Part shown: positions 1-11,986 of the stretch, piece after piece
Layout: each line of letters starts with the position of its first letter
How positions within the stretch are numbered: the first letter of the stretch is position 1
Assembly: GCA_037074765.1 (NCBI GenBank)
Contig: JBAMDO010000007.1
Coordinates: 310,001-374,000, forward strand
Length of the DNA stretch: 64,000 bases
Direction of reading: 5' to 3'
Source of the DNA: Mansonella perstans
Taxonomy: Eukaryota; Nematoda; Chromadorea; Rhabditida; Onchocercidae
Position numbers and translations under genes: made by a program
The notes under the pieces: generated by a model
What the model saw: only the letters and a program-made list of their open reading frames with translations
Databases searched by the model: none
Told to the model about the DNA's origin: nothing

Positions 1-1068
1 GTCTTATACATATTTTATTGAGAGGCATTAGAAAAAATTCAGGAATCTCTTACTTTTAATATTTGGAAAAAAATTGTAGAAAAAAAGATGTAGATAGCTT
101 CAGTTAGCCATAATAATGATTGTTATCATTTTCTGCCTGAAATATAACTCTTTGGCCCATGAAACGTTTATCCAGTTCTGGAATCTAATAAGATATGAAC
201 AAAGTTGAGGAAAAATTCATAATCCTTCTAGTCATCCTCTATGATTCACGTAATCAGTTATATTTTCAATCTTAGCGGATTATTGTTATATTAATAATTA
301 GAATTCTAAAGTTTTGTGATTTCTATTGATCTCGTTAATGACCAATAGTATCAGATGTGTTCCGAGCCTTGATCAAATTAAAAGTTACCAATAAAATTGC
401 CAATAAAGAGTAATACATTTGGTTTGTAGCACATTAAAGAGTAATACATCCCGTAAAAACTGTGCTTTAACAAAACCATTCCACCATTATGAATTGTCAA
501 TTCATCAATAATAATAAATATGATAATATAATAAAAGTAAACGAAAAAATTGACAATAAAATTTTGTTTTTCATTTATTTGTAGTGTAATTTCCCATCAA
601 ATGTGTAAATTTTCTGAAGGGAATGTTGTAAAAAAATTCCAATTTAAATTTAAATTTTGTTTAATTTCAAAATTATTGTTTAATCATTTAAGTTTTGTTT
701 AATTTAGTAGTTTTAATCGTCTTTAAGAATTTAATATTTTGTTGATACTTCCAACTAAATACAATCTTTCACTGAGTAAAATTGTACATCTTCGATGAGC
801 GTAATCCTGAATGGCTATACTATTGGTCATTAGCTGAATGATGAACAAAATGATGGTACCTGTATAATCAATTTGATAACCAACCAGCCGTTCGTTAGAA
901 GTTTTTATATAGTGAGAAAGAACAAATAATGGTTAACTACATACAGAACTAACAAATATTGTATATTTCAAACTGAATCTAATCTAAAAGAAAAGGTGTT
1001 TTTTATTTCGAATAAATTTCGTTTAAAGATTTTTATTTTTCGTGAACTATTCTATTACTAATGATTCT
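1..1068. other. Non-coding, AT-rich
   Basis: I see no convincing coding exon on either strand here. The stretch is very AT-rich with many stops in all frames and probably holds the upstream region of the small gene that starts at 1069. Confidence 0.5.
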
Positions 1069-1423
1069 ATGCCAAAAGTTTCCTTTATACTTCTGACTGT
1101 GATTTTATATTTATTGTTGTTTGGTTGGATAATGTTGAAACTTTGTACTATGAAATACCTGTACAACAATTGCAAGAGTTCTTATGTAAGTAATGTAATA
1201 CTTGGAAATAAGATTAATTCTAAGACTCATATAAATTTGATTTAAGTTAAAAGACTCGGAATATTTGACAAGAACAGATACGGTTTTATTTCGAATTCTG
1301 TTGGAAATCCCGGATAAGCTATGCGTTGTTCAAGACCCTATTATTTATCCGTCCAGATTAGAAAAGAGCATTGAAATCATAGCTGCTAACACTAGAGGTC
1401 GCGACTCTCTCACTCCTTCATAA
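1069..1423 (+). CDS. Small single-pass membrane protein, unidentified (2 exons)
   Basis: Two exons, 1069-1185 and 1247-1423, joined in phase 0 over a 61-base intron (GTAAGT donor, TTTAAG acceptor), give a 97-residue protein. Residues about 5-27 form one strongly hydrophobic helix preceded by a single lysine, so it is a signal anchor or uncleaved signal. The remaining 70 residues are polar and mixed in charge, with the segment LLEIPDKLCVVQDPIIYPSR, and end in RDSLTPS. I do not recognise the family. Support is the in-phase splice, ordinary codon use in exon 2 and the TM helix. Against it: the acceptor lacks the usual TTTCAG and both exons are short. It lies upstream of, and on the same strand as, the cathepsin gene. 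Confidence 0.5.
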
Positions 1424-2256
1424 AGTTGCCAATCGATTTTTAAGTCTAACTGTGCAGATATCATTTTAATCCTTTCGTGCTGACCAGTTCATTGTGCTGC
1501 ACTTATTCGTATAGGTCACAGGTTATGTATTCATTTTCAATTCCGATTTCAACTAATTTCCGAAATTCGAAGCGCAAGTTTAACTTACACATTCAGATTT
1601 ATATTCACTTTGATCCATATGCTCTTTTAATTAGATCCTTAGACTCTTCAACTTTTCAACAATAAGTTTCATTGACTGGGTCAACATCTCTCTTTCCTTT
1701 CGTTCATCTTAGCGAAAGAAAATGTGAGTCATATAGTGTAAACTCAGTCCTTATTTACTTTCATAGATTTGTTGGTGTACTTTACATGTGCTGTATCTGT
1801 TCAACAATTATTTATACCAAGTTCGAAGAGATTAATTATCTGCAAACTATTTGATCTCATTTGTATCTTTTAGAGATTGCTAATTGAGCCTTATTCATTT
1901 GTTATATTATAGAAAGATCAAAATTTTATTTCAATAACTATGTTATTATCATTAGAAGTTGTAGGGGAGAATAAGTGCTTACCTTCACTTAAATTATCAA
2001 CCTTAAATTTAAATAAAATTAAATTTAAAAACAGTTTGTAAATGAAACAGCATATCGAAATTTTAATGATGAGCAATAAAGATAGTTTATTGCAACGATT
2101 CGATCTTTGATTTTGTCATATCAGAGCACTCTTGTAACCGTTTTTGTCTTGAGAAGTGATCATTGTCATTTTTATCATTTTTCTTCACCAGATTATCGTA
2201 GTGCATTTCAAAACCACAATAAAACTTCTTCAGGTAATTGATTTAATTCCGATAAA
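1424..2256. other. Intergenic
   Basis: No supported gene. Two open frames of about 60 codons (1477-1854) have no splice context or protein-like composition. A T-rich stretch ending in TTCTTCAG at 2233 could be the trans-splice acceptor for the next gene. Confidence 0.45.
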
Positions 2257-5200
2257 ATGTGCAGAAGACCTTTGCTGCCGGTAATGTGCCTTTTTGTGCT
2301 TCACTTATGCTATTCCACAACTGTATCAAATGTCACTGCTCCAAAAAGTTCCATAAAGCCCCTTTGGCTGGCTTCAAAAGAAAAGAAAAAGTAAGCGTTG
2401 ATTTAAGTAAATTTGAACTGCGACTAGTATTCCAGATAATGTAAAATTATAGAGATAAACTTATATAATGCTTTCTATTTAGATTTGAGGTAATACATTG
2501 AATATTTTTGCAGATTTGTCGCTGATGAGCATAGAAATACTGAAATAGCTGCAGAAAATTTATCCGGTCAAGAACTCATCGATTACGTCAACTCACATCA
2601 AACATTATGGAAGGTAAATTATTAATGAAAATCAGTGTTAGATAAAATGCAAAAATAATAATTGAATTTGCTTGAGGCTTTGTACCAAGTTTTAGCAGGT
2701 GTATTTCCAGGCAGGAATAAATAAATTTAATGTATATAGCGATACTGTGAAATACGGTCTGCTTGGTGTAAAGAATATAAAACGGTCCATGCAAAACAAG
2801 AACCTGTCACCAACACGACATTTAACTATATCTATCCCAAAATCATTTGATGCTCGCGAAAATTGGCCAGAATGTGCATCGCTCAGAAATATCCGAGATC
2901 AGTCTTCCTGCGGTACTATTTTAACTCTCATCCTAAAGTTTTTTGGTTCCGTAGACATTCTAAAATTTTGATATCTGCACTTGGAAAAGTAATTCAGGTT
3001 CATGCTGGGCAATAGCTGCTGTAGAAGCGATGTCGGACCGGATTTGCATTATGTCGAAGGGAATGGAACAAGTAACACTTTCAGCAGATGATCTTCTGAG
3101 CTGCTGCAAAACTTGTGGTTTTGGGTAAATTATGCATTTTATTCCATATTTCATGTCATTTGGCTTATTCCTTTTTCTACTCCTTTTCTGTTTTTCGAGA
3201 TATAGGGTAACTGTGACAAGAACAGCAGTTAATTATTCGATCGTCACATCACGTTTCTTTACGTTTTTTTTAAATTGCCTCTCTGTGATATGCCAGAATT
3301 TATCCGGTGATTCAAAGACTACCCGTTTCGTATTCTTATAAATCTGGGTTTCACGATGTGAATTGTCCGATCAAAAGTATATTAATATTCGTGCCTTGCA
3401 GCTGTTTTGGGGGTGAACCGATGGCAGCATGGAAGTATTGGGTGTTGAACGGTATCGTTACGGGAGGTAACTATACGAATCACAGCGGTTGTCGACCTTA
3501 TCCATTCCCCCCATGCGAACATCACAATAATAAGACGCATTATGAGCCATGCAAACATGATCTCTATCCAACGCCAAAATGCGATAAAAAGTGTGATAAA
3601 AATTACGGAAAGTCATACAAAGCCGACAAATATTATGGTTTGTTCTTTAACGGGCTGATAGGGAACATAGACGATAATGGTGACCATATCGGATTTCTCA
3701 GAGACCCAAACAATGGATTTATTGTTTGATTAGTCGATTTTTAAATAATCTACTCATGGAGCTTCCACTAATCCTTGAGAGTCTATGGAAGTTGGAATTA
3801 ACTAATAATTAAAGAAAGATTCAAGAGCAATCATATTATTTCGGATTCCAGCTCTTCCTTTTTTCATTTAAGAGTCCTCAAAAATTGATCGTAAAGAATA
3901 CTGTCAAACATCAGTGACAGATTAAATTATTTCAATGATAAGACTTGCGTGATATAGCTTAATTATAATATTTAAATAATGCAATACAAAATTTACAGGG
4001 AAACATGCTTACAACGTTGAAAGTAACGTAGAATCAATTCAGAAGGAAATCATGACGTTTGGTCCGGTTGAAGCTTCTTTTGAAGTATACGCCGATTTTC
4101 TGCAATATACCGGCGGAATTTACAAGGTTGCCATGAAGTTACGAGATTTTACAACACGGATCAATACTAAATCTAAAAAATTATTGCTGCTTCCAATCTA
4201 ACAATGAAATCTTTCGAGCCCAGTTTTCGCTGATTTACTCGTGACACATATTTTTAAGTTAGATGATGCAGATGAATTCACTCAGAAAACAATCTGTTTT
4301 TTTTTATTTTGTGCTTTTTAGACTTCTTAAATTTGAAGGAATGACTCCGAGGATTTTAACCATTGATAATACTAAACTTAAGAGGAATTGAGATTTCTTC
4401 ATTCATCTTTTTAATGAATAACAAAGTCTTTTTTAATATCCTATACATCCTATACAGAGGATGGGAGCGGGAAAAGGCCTGAATTTTTTTGAAGAGGTAG
4501 CATTCAGCATGACATTCCGGCTGGTAATTCCTTTTGTATGCAAATTGTCATTAACATTAGTCTTTATCCCAAAGAATACCGGGTAATTTAGCTGGCATAA
4601 TTTAACTTGTGTTGAATTCTAGATTCATTTCTTTATTCTGTTCCTTAATAGTTTTTACATATTTTCCAGATCCTTTATGGATGTTTTATATAGAAACGCA
4701 ACAAATCTCTACTCATTTTAATTAGCGTTCATACCGTCTTGTAATTCGTAGCGCACTGATTTTTATATATTATTTTCAATAAATTCCACTGCTTTGATTC
4801 GGTTTAGAAAAATCAGTATATAGTGTTTAGCATGTAGCGGGATCTCTGGGTGGTGGACATGCCGTGAAATTGCTTGGTTGGGGTGTCGATCAGGGAGTGC
4901 CATACTGGTTGGCGGCTAATTCGTGGAACAGCGACTGGGGAGAGGATGGTCAGTTTCTAATTTTATTCTTATTTGCGAAAAAAAAAGCCAGAATATCGAA
5001 GAGTATTCATTTTCCGTAGTTGCTTTCAAAATTTTAGTTATTTTCTGTTATTGAGATTCAGAAAATGAGGCTAATGGAATATGAAATTTTTTATGACTTA
5101 AAGTCAATCTTGATTAATTCAACAAAAGTTAGCTTAGGTCAGGCTGAACTAAATAATATTTACAATCCTTGTTGGATATTGCAAGGAATTTGTCACATTT

Positions 5201-5423
5201 ATTATTAATCTGGTTGCAAATTTATTCACTTTGGCAAGTGTAAAAAGTACTTACCAATAGATTCACGCAGTTTGCAACATAATCCGTAAAAGTATTTTCA
5301 GGTTATTTCCGTATTCTTCGTGGTGTCAATGAGTGCGAGATCGAATCAAGTATCGCTGCTGGAATTCCTAAACATCAAGCCAAATCGAAATTCCATGGAA
5401 CCAGTGAATTTCTGGTTGGATGA
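2257..5423 (+). CDS. Cathepsin B-like cysteine protease (C1A), secreted
   Basis: Eight exons (2257-2390, 2514-2613, 2711-2912, 2998-3124, 3402-3637, 3999-4126, 4831-4948, 5302-5423) join in phase to 388 residues. The start at 2257 is chosen because it opens a signal peptide ([20 protein letters not shown]); a nearby alternative frame does not. The propeptide carries [11 protein letters not shown], the usual cathepsin B pro-motif. The mature enzyme has the oxyanion Gln and catalytic Cys ([17 protein letters not shown]), the occluding-loop His pair (CEHHNN), the catalytic His ([12 protein letters not shown]) and Asn ([10 protein letters not shown]), and a Cys-rich middle typical of the family. 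It should be a lysosomal or secreted endo/exopeptidase, in worms used in gut digestion, moulting or host contact. Odd: Ser replaces Gly after the oxyanion Gln and Ile replaces the usual Phe after CWA. Confidence 0.95.
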
Positions 5424-5576
5424 AGGAGAATTTATGTAAATTTCGAAGAAAACTGAAAACTTGAGCACATCAGTTAAAAATATTTTCCGACTGATCATTG
5501 TTTTTGGTAGACCATTTATTGAACCACACATTGATTGTAATTCATTTATTATATTATTGAACAACAGCATTTAGCA

Positions 5577-5582
5577 AATAAA
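5577..5582 (+). terminator. AATAAA poly(A) signal of the cathepsin gene
   Basis: A canonical AATAAA hexamer lies 154 bases after the stop codon of the cathepsin B gene, the first well-placed one downstream on the plus strand. Confidence 0.5.
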
Positions 5583-5584
5583 GC

Positions 5585-6545
5585 TTATATTTCCATTTTT
5601 TTTTTTTTAGTCCATTTTTTAGTCTGGAAAGTAAATATCTGGAATTTAACTTGATCAACATTATTCCTGTTGTCTGTAGACGTTGAAAATTGTAGCAAAT
5701 CATTTTCAGTCTGGTTTTCAATAGAGCTTTTATCTTGAGATGCAGTATCTCCCTCTGATAGGTAGAACTTGCTAATTTCGAACACTAATAACTTAAGCTT
5801 TTGATTTGGCCTTCAATCCTGGTATTATGCCGGGCGACATATCACTCTACCAGATCTCTTCACATATCTGATTAGCTTTTTAAGCAATGACAGCTTGTAA
5901 TCAAGAGAATTTACAAAATGGAACAAAACACCGCGATTACTAGAGTGGGTGGAAAATGCTAAAAAAGATCAATTAAATAGCAGAAAGCTTAAAATCATGG
6001 AAACAAAAGTAATCGAAAATGAAAATTGCAACATTTGTTGCTTTGTTAGAAAAAAAGAACCGACAACTTCATATTGATCCTTGCAGCACCTAATTCTATA
6101 TGATAAGAGTTTTTAGATTTGACCACCGAAATATTTAAGTTTTCATGAGAATTTGCAGTTATAATGTTCTTCAATAGTAGCTGATGTATATCTGTTAATT
6201 CTGAACTTCCACAATGATATCTTTGATAGGAAATGATATATTTTGAGGATATTAAAATATATTTTAACAAACATCAATTTACCAGTTAAATGTGCTTCTC
6301 AATACTTCATTGTTTGAAATCAAATGAAAAGCGAATCATTTCAAATTTTTGGTGTAAAAAACCTATGAGAAATGCATATCGCTAGTATATTTTAAAATAA
6401 AATGATTTTACAAAACAGGAATTACTGAAATGCAACTATTTACGCTAAACAAACTTCTCGTATCGCCAATTGGAGTCGCTTATCATCAACTTTTATTTTA
6501 TGATTTACTTTTTCGATAGCTTGGATTAACTTTTTTGCAAATTTT
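5585..6545 (-). CDS. Possible minus-strand gene, unidentified (3' exons)
   Basis: Three coding-looking blocks read on the minus strand: about 6530-6440 (IEKVNHKIKVDDKRLQLAIR), 6231-6053 (GSSELTDIHQLLLKNI) and about 5773-5585 (KFYLSEGDTASQDKSS). They join in phase through a GTAAAT donor at about 6442 and a GTTGTC donor near 6052, and give a mixed-charge, non-repetitive protein that I do not recognise. No start codon was found; the first block begins just after a 27-base poly-T/poly-A tract, so upstream exons would lie beyond it. The acceptor of the middle exon (TATCAAAG) is weak. The 3' end approaches the cathepsin gene tail to tail. It could be a degenerate copy. Confidence 0.35.
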
Positions 6546-6549
6546 ACAC

Positions 6550-6576
6550 TTTTTTTTTTTTTTTTTTTTTTTTTTT
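6550..6576. repeat. Poly-T tract, 27 bases
   Basis: Uninterrupted homopolymer, the first of five runs of 24-31 bases in this window. Confidence 0.95.
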
Positions 6577-6972
6577 GCAATATGCAAATCTTACACAAGC
6601 TTTATGAGAGGAATAATAAACATTTTTGTCTTTCATGCATCAAAATTACAAAAATCTTTTGTATTATCTCGTTAATGGACTAAATGATGACAACTGATCA
6701 GTATCCAGGCTTATATTATGAGAGTAATGGTTATTAATTACGTGAAACCTGGTATCGATGACATAAAGGACATATTAGGAAGACCAGAATGTCCCATGAA
6801 AAATGCACTAAAAATGAAGAGTGCAAGGAGAGAGTAAGAGAGCAAAGAAATAGTACTGGCCTAAAGGGCAAGAAAATGCTACAATTGCATTGAGAGAGCA
6901 CGATGATTGTGTTTATGATTTGGAATTGATAAAAGTTATGGCTTAGTGATAAGGTAAGGTAAAGTAGGATCT

Positions 6973-7140
6973 ATGATGAGAAATGATATTTGTGGTAGAT
7001 GTATATCATTGAGATATCGCGGGATACACAACACTGGAAACTGTACACAGTGTGGTGAAAATATTTTTGATTGGAAAGTGCAATGGAAATTAAATTTAAT
7101 GAAAAACAAAAAAGCATTACCTGAATATTCTGTATTCTAA
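6973..7140 (+). CDS. Possible zinc-ribbon microprotein or exon
   Basis: An ATG-to-stop frame of 55 codons encodes two CxxC pairs spaced like a zinc ribbon (CGRC, then 13 residues, then CTQC) followed by FDWKVQWKLNLMKNKK. The composition is protein-like. Just upstream (6715-6960) three different plus-strand frames are locally open and protein-like, among them HEKCTKNEECKERV and QENATIALREHDDCVYDLEL, so the true exon arrangement is not clear. I do not recognise the protein. It may be the last exon of a short gene starting near 6715, a pseudogene, or chance. Confidence 0.3.
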   Translation: MMRNDICGRCISLRYRGIHNTGNCTQCGENIFDWKVQWKLNLMKNKKALPEYSVF

Positions 7141-7526
7141 TTAATACAAAATTTTCTTTTGTACTAATTTCTATTTTTTTATTTCAAATTTCTCATCGAA
7201 TTAGATATACACTGTCTGTTTTTATTAATTTTTAGTTAATAAAGTAACGAAATGGAATGTTTTTTTTCTGGCGATATTTTATGTTTTGATGAAGATACTA
7301 AATAAAAGAAAAATTTTGTCGTTTTTAAGTTCCTTATAACCACTGTGTTAGAAAAATTTATGATACATTGATATTCGAAGTGTTGAAAGTTCGACCTAAA
7401 AATATTGTTGATTAGGTCATTCTTGTCTGCAAATGATTCCTATTTTGTTGTAATAGTATGTACCGAAATTATTGAAATCATGGTAGTCTTTTTACTGTAA
7501 TTTACTATAGTTTATTCGAATTTCAG

Positions 7527-8128
7527 TGACAGTTGATCATATTAATGCTCCTACTAAAGGGAAGCATGAGCAAAGGAGAGTAAGCATGTGGAGGCAATCG
7601 AATATAGTTGCATTCACTGATAGTTTCAATTCGGTTTTTCTGGTAATTTAGCAGGAAATCTTATCACGTGAAAGAGCCGTCAAAATGTTCTGAGGTTCTT
7701 GGACATCTAATTAGAATTGCTTTTGTTAACTACAAATTGTGATTATTTTTGTTATTATCCATATGAAAATTAATTAATTGCTTTACTGATGAGTTTTTTT
7801 TTTTTTTCAGCATTTATACGGCATAAATAATCTCAACATTTTCATTGTAAGTGTTCTACGGGGCCTTTCCACTTATCGTCTACCGTAAACATGGAAAGTG
7901 CGTCTATTTGGTTTTTGTTTTTGTACACTTTTTAGTAATTTGAATAAAATTTAAATTCTGGTTTTCTGATATTACTATTTGAAATCATTTATAAGTTGAA
8001 ACTTTAAGATTCAGATTTTAGGAAATATCAGAGGTTTGTTCAATAATTATTATTTGTTATGTTATATTTTGTTTGTCCTGTATTTTACAGCGTTCTTTCA
8101 GCTGCTAGGACCAGTAAAATATCATTGA
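7527..8128 (+). CDS. Possible short multi-exon gene, unidentified
   Basis: Three segments are framed by good splice signals and stay in phase: 7527-7579 (TVDHINAPTKGKHEQRR; TTTCAG before, GTAAGC after), 7811-7846 (HLYGINNLNIFI; 11-T tract and CAG before, GTAAGT after) and 8102-8128 (LLGPVKYH then TGA; CTTTCAG before). The first segment also stays open for 20 more codons to a possible GTAATT donor. No start exon was found, and one base of the first codon must come from upstream. The product is unknown; it could be the 3' half of a gene that includes the zinc-ribbon frame at 6973. Confidence 0.25.
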
Positions 8129-10043
8129 AAGTATCCTTGGAGATCATGGTTTTTCTTTAGAATTCTTCCGATTTTTGTACGAAGATGCGCATAGAAAATG
8201 TGTGAAGATGAAGTCCTGCTTCAGGTTTCTTTAAATTTATCATTCCGATAATTCTTTTTAAAATATCTTCAAGCCTCATTGTATAACATGGCGATCGCAT
8301 GAAATTTTTTGTATAAAAAGTTATTTGCTCATCCTTTTCATACGTAAATTTCGTTTTTATTACTGCATGTTGTTATAAATAATACTATGCTGCTATTTTG
8401 GGCATGAAATTTTATTTTGAAATGGATTTTTGAATTTCTATCATTTTTAAATTTTTGAACCAATGTTTTATTGGAGTTTCAAATTATCCAAAAAAAGAAA
8501 ATGGATGTTTTGCCTTTTTTATCTTTTCATTAATAGTGTTTGAGTCAATTTTTAATCCGGTTCCTACTCATTTAAATGTTTTCTTCTAGTCTAATCAAAC
8601 TCTTTTGAAATGCTATCGCTTGTTATCTCCTTCAGAAATTCTTAAAGGAGGTTTCCGTTATGTTTCCATCAAATGGTTCGACAGAAAAAATCGGAAGATC
8701 AAAAGATACCGAGTAGTAGGTGCTTCATACTAAATTTTTTACTATCTGTTTTTCGTGAAAGGTGATTTGGTTATCACTCGCTGCTTCAATTCGTTTTCGA
8801 TCTCACATCGTTTCTTTCTTTCATTATTCTGTTTACTCTTCGATACTATTCGCAAAAAGATTTCTATTTACTTCTATAGAGAAATACTTCTATAGATTTG
8901 TATAGAAGTATTTCTATTTTCTCAATTTTTAAAATATCCATTCCATGGGATTGATATATTTTTCATATTCCTACGGTTAATTTTGAATCGGCTTGAAAGT
9001 GCAGTGCAGTACTTTCAGTCATCCTTAATAAAATGGTTTACATTTTTGTCATAGAACGATATTCTTTTTATCACTTTATGGACAGACTTCTTATATTCTA
9101 ATCACGTGATAGCCCTCTGATATGCTTCCAACATGATCACTGTGGAGACTTCTAATACTTTTTGTTTTTCATGTTTAATCTTTGGTTATTTATGTTTTCA
9201 CAAACAAATAAACCCTTTATTATTGTTTGATATTCTTTCATGAAAAATTTCTTATTGAGGGCTGTTTTTTGAGCCTCCTTTCCAGGGTATTTATCCTTAA
9301 TCGTATTTGCAGGAAAGTAGTAAAAAACTGAACTAAACAATGTAGTATTTTAAGAACATTGAGACAAGTGATCATATTTTGTTTTTTATAATTCGAAATA
9401 TACTTGTGCAAGCAAATGGTTTTGGTAGGAATCGAAATTTTTGATAGTGATATCTGTACTGAATAAATTTATATACATATCGCTTCATATTCGTATCTCA
9501 AATCATTGTTTTCAAATCAGTTTAATGGAGGGTTGAAAGAATTCATTGAGAAAAGAGATTTTTCTACCATTAACTAGTGCTTTTGACTATGCAGTTTTTA
9601 TTAGATTGGGTAAAGTTTTCTATTAAAAATTAAATTAATTTGGATTGGCGCTGCTTTTAAAGATCTTTTAAAGATATCATGAATAAGTAAAATATAAGCC
9701 AACGATGAGAAGATGATAATTATGACCCAGATAGGCTCTTCAGTCTTACTACAGCTTATAGTTGTTAGCAAATTTTGTATGTTTTTCTTCGGTTTGTTCG
9801 TTTTTGAATACTTTGTATTTATATTTACATTTGTGCAAAACATTTTGTAACTGCACCTATATACTAATTTATACGTATGTTTGTTTATACTTAAATAAAT
9901 TGCTGTATATAACCCAACGAAAAATAAATTGTATCATGTTAGTGCTGGAAATATTAACGGTACAATTAATTTAACAGTTAGGAGCCGTAAGGTGTTTTTT
10001 TATTGAGTTTACTTGGACTTATTTTTGTATGTATTTGCAGATT
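8129..10043. other. Intergenic, with a possible minus-strand TM exon at 9601-9843
   Basis: Mostly AT-rich sequence without clear exons. The 9601-9843 minus frame contains one hydrophobic helix (WVIIIIFSSLAYILLI) followed by a basic tail, but no convincing splice partners were found. A short plus-strand open stretch at 8133-8225 ends in CAG|GTTTCT and might be an exon. Confidence 0.35.
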
Positions 10044-11690
10044 ATGGTAATTAGATTCATATCAAATGTTATCAGTCCACCAGTGATGTTATATATGGGT
10101 GTTGACAAGTTTGAAAATGAAAATTTGATAAGGTAAAGATTTGTCGAAGTAATGTTATGCTTGGAAGCCTTATGTAAATTGCTGATTTTATTTGTAATAT
10201 TGAGTGAGTGCAGATACTAAATAATCAAATAAAAGTGATTTTACTACGTCCAGCTAATGTAAAACTTGGTAGCAAGTTTGAATATATATTAAAAACTTAT
10301 AGAGAAAAATTATGGAAGAATTATAGAAATTTATGTAGTCATTTTTAGGTGGGGTTGGCCCGAAGATGTTTGGTTTCATGTTGACAAAGTATCATCTGCA
10401 CATGTGTATGCTCGTCTACCTTCGGGACAAACGATCGATGATATGCCTGAAGCTTTAGTTGAAGATTGCGCTCAGTTGGTGAAAGCTAATAGCATCCAGG
10501 TCCTATTTAAATGTGAAAATGCAGTGCTCTTTTACTTCTGTTTTCTGAAGAAAACAATCTTGACTGGAAAGTATTCAAAATTTTAAATTAGCATTTACAA
10601 GAGTTCTAAATGCTAGAGAAGTTTCATTTCTTTTCAGGGAAATAAAATGAACAACGTCGACATAATTTATACTCCTTGGGATAATTTGAAGAAAACAGGC
10701 AATATGGATGTTGGACAGATTGGTTTTAAGGATGAAAAAAAAGTTAAAAAAGTGATTTTTTCTTGAAAAAATAAAATGCTATTAAGTTACGTGCATAGGT
10801 TTTGTGTTGGTGTGACAATGACTTACTAAATACGTCCTTAAAAAATCTGTGATATCATGTACCTTTTTGGTCCTCTGTTGACAAATAATTTTGAAATTTA
10901 ATAGATCTGATATTCTTTGAGATTGTTTTTATATCTGACTAACTTTTTTTTTCTCTATTTTTGTAACTGCTTATGCTTTAGCTTAATACTCCTTTTAAAG
11001 TTATACATAGCATTTCACGTTTCTGTTTGATTCGTTGCTTACGTTCTGTGGATTAAATCTTTGGAATTTCCAGATACGTATCGCGAAGCGCATGAATGAT
11101 ATTGTAAACAGGTTAAACAAGACTGAAGTACGCGTGGATATTGATTATCGAATTGAAAAAGAAGAGAGAGATGCAAAAGAGCGTCAAATTAAGGTAATAT
11201 GAATTATAGGTACAAGGTTTAGTAGATTTTGTCGAATCCTTAAAATTCTAGTTGAAACATTTGTTGTAAGGTTCCTAAGGTTTAATTTAATTACTTGTCA
11301 GTTTCTGTTAGTTCTGGTGGTCAAAAGTCACAATCGTACTTAACAGAAATGTACTAAATTAAATGTATATTTTTTTTTTTTTTTCTTGAGACGTATTATC
11401 TTAGAAATGGATCTATGATTTGATTTACAGGGCTTTAAGAACAATAATTTCGAATGACATGTCGACCGATTACTAGGTATAAATTGATCATTTCTGATCT
11501 GCTCGTTGGAGTCCATAATTTCTTGAACTTCTTTTAGAAACAAAAGCAACGCGAACTGAAAGAGACTGAAAAAGCTGAAATGGAAAGAAGAGAAAAAGAG
11601 CGCCAAATGCGTTCCTATGATGGTGTTTTTTGCGATGAAAAGATGCATTCGAATCATGATGGTGGTAACGATTCCGATGGTTTCATGTAA
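10044..11690 (+). CDS. CCDC25: CCDC25 orthologue (NFACT-R domain, coiled coil)
   Basis: Five exons (10044-10132, 10349-10499, 10638-10751, 11074-11193, 11538-11690) give 208 residues, the same length as human CCDC25. The protein opens with MVIRFISN, keeps [33 protein letters not shown] and [15 protein letters not shown] of the NFACT-R domain, and [20 protein letters not shown], then a highly charged Lys/Glu/Arg coiled coil (about 120-185), ending NDSDGFM much like the human GNDSDEFM. The family is conserved in eukaryotes and resembles the RNA-binding part of NEMF/Tae2; in mammals CCDC25 is reported as a membrane sensor of extracellular-trap DNA. What it does in worms cannot be read from the sequence. 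An acceptor lies directly before the ATG (TTTGCAG). Confidence 0.93.
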
Positions 11691-11986
11691 ATGAATAGTG
11701 ACTTCCTTCTTGTTTTTCATGGCTGACTGATTCTGGCTATCATTAATTTATTCTGGCTTTTTACTTTTTTGTAGTACTTATATTTCTTTCTATTAGTTGA
11801 TAATACTGGAAGGTGGTTGTTCTTCTGATGTTAATGTAGTTTGTAAACTGAAGCAATTTGTAATTTGCAGACATTGTTAAATTTAAAAGAATTTTCTATT
11901 CATTACTTTGTACTATCATCAACAACGATATATCTACACTGTGTTTAATTCTGGAATAAAAACAGTAATGAAGCGTTTCTTGCTTA

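Noticed and set aside
3638..3729. Extension of the cathepsin exon past 3637 to a stop
   Set aside because: Splicing at 3637 to 3999 restores the conserved YYGKHAYNV region; the extension has no similarity to the family.
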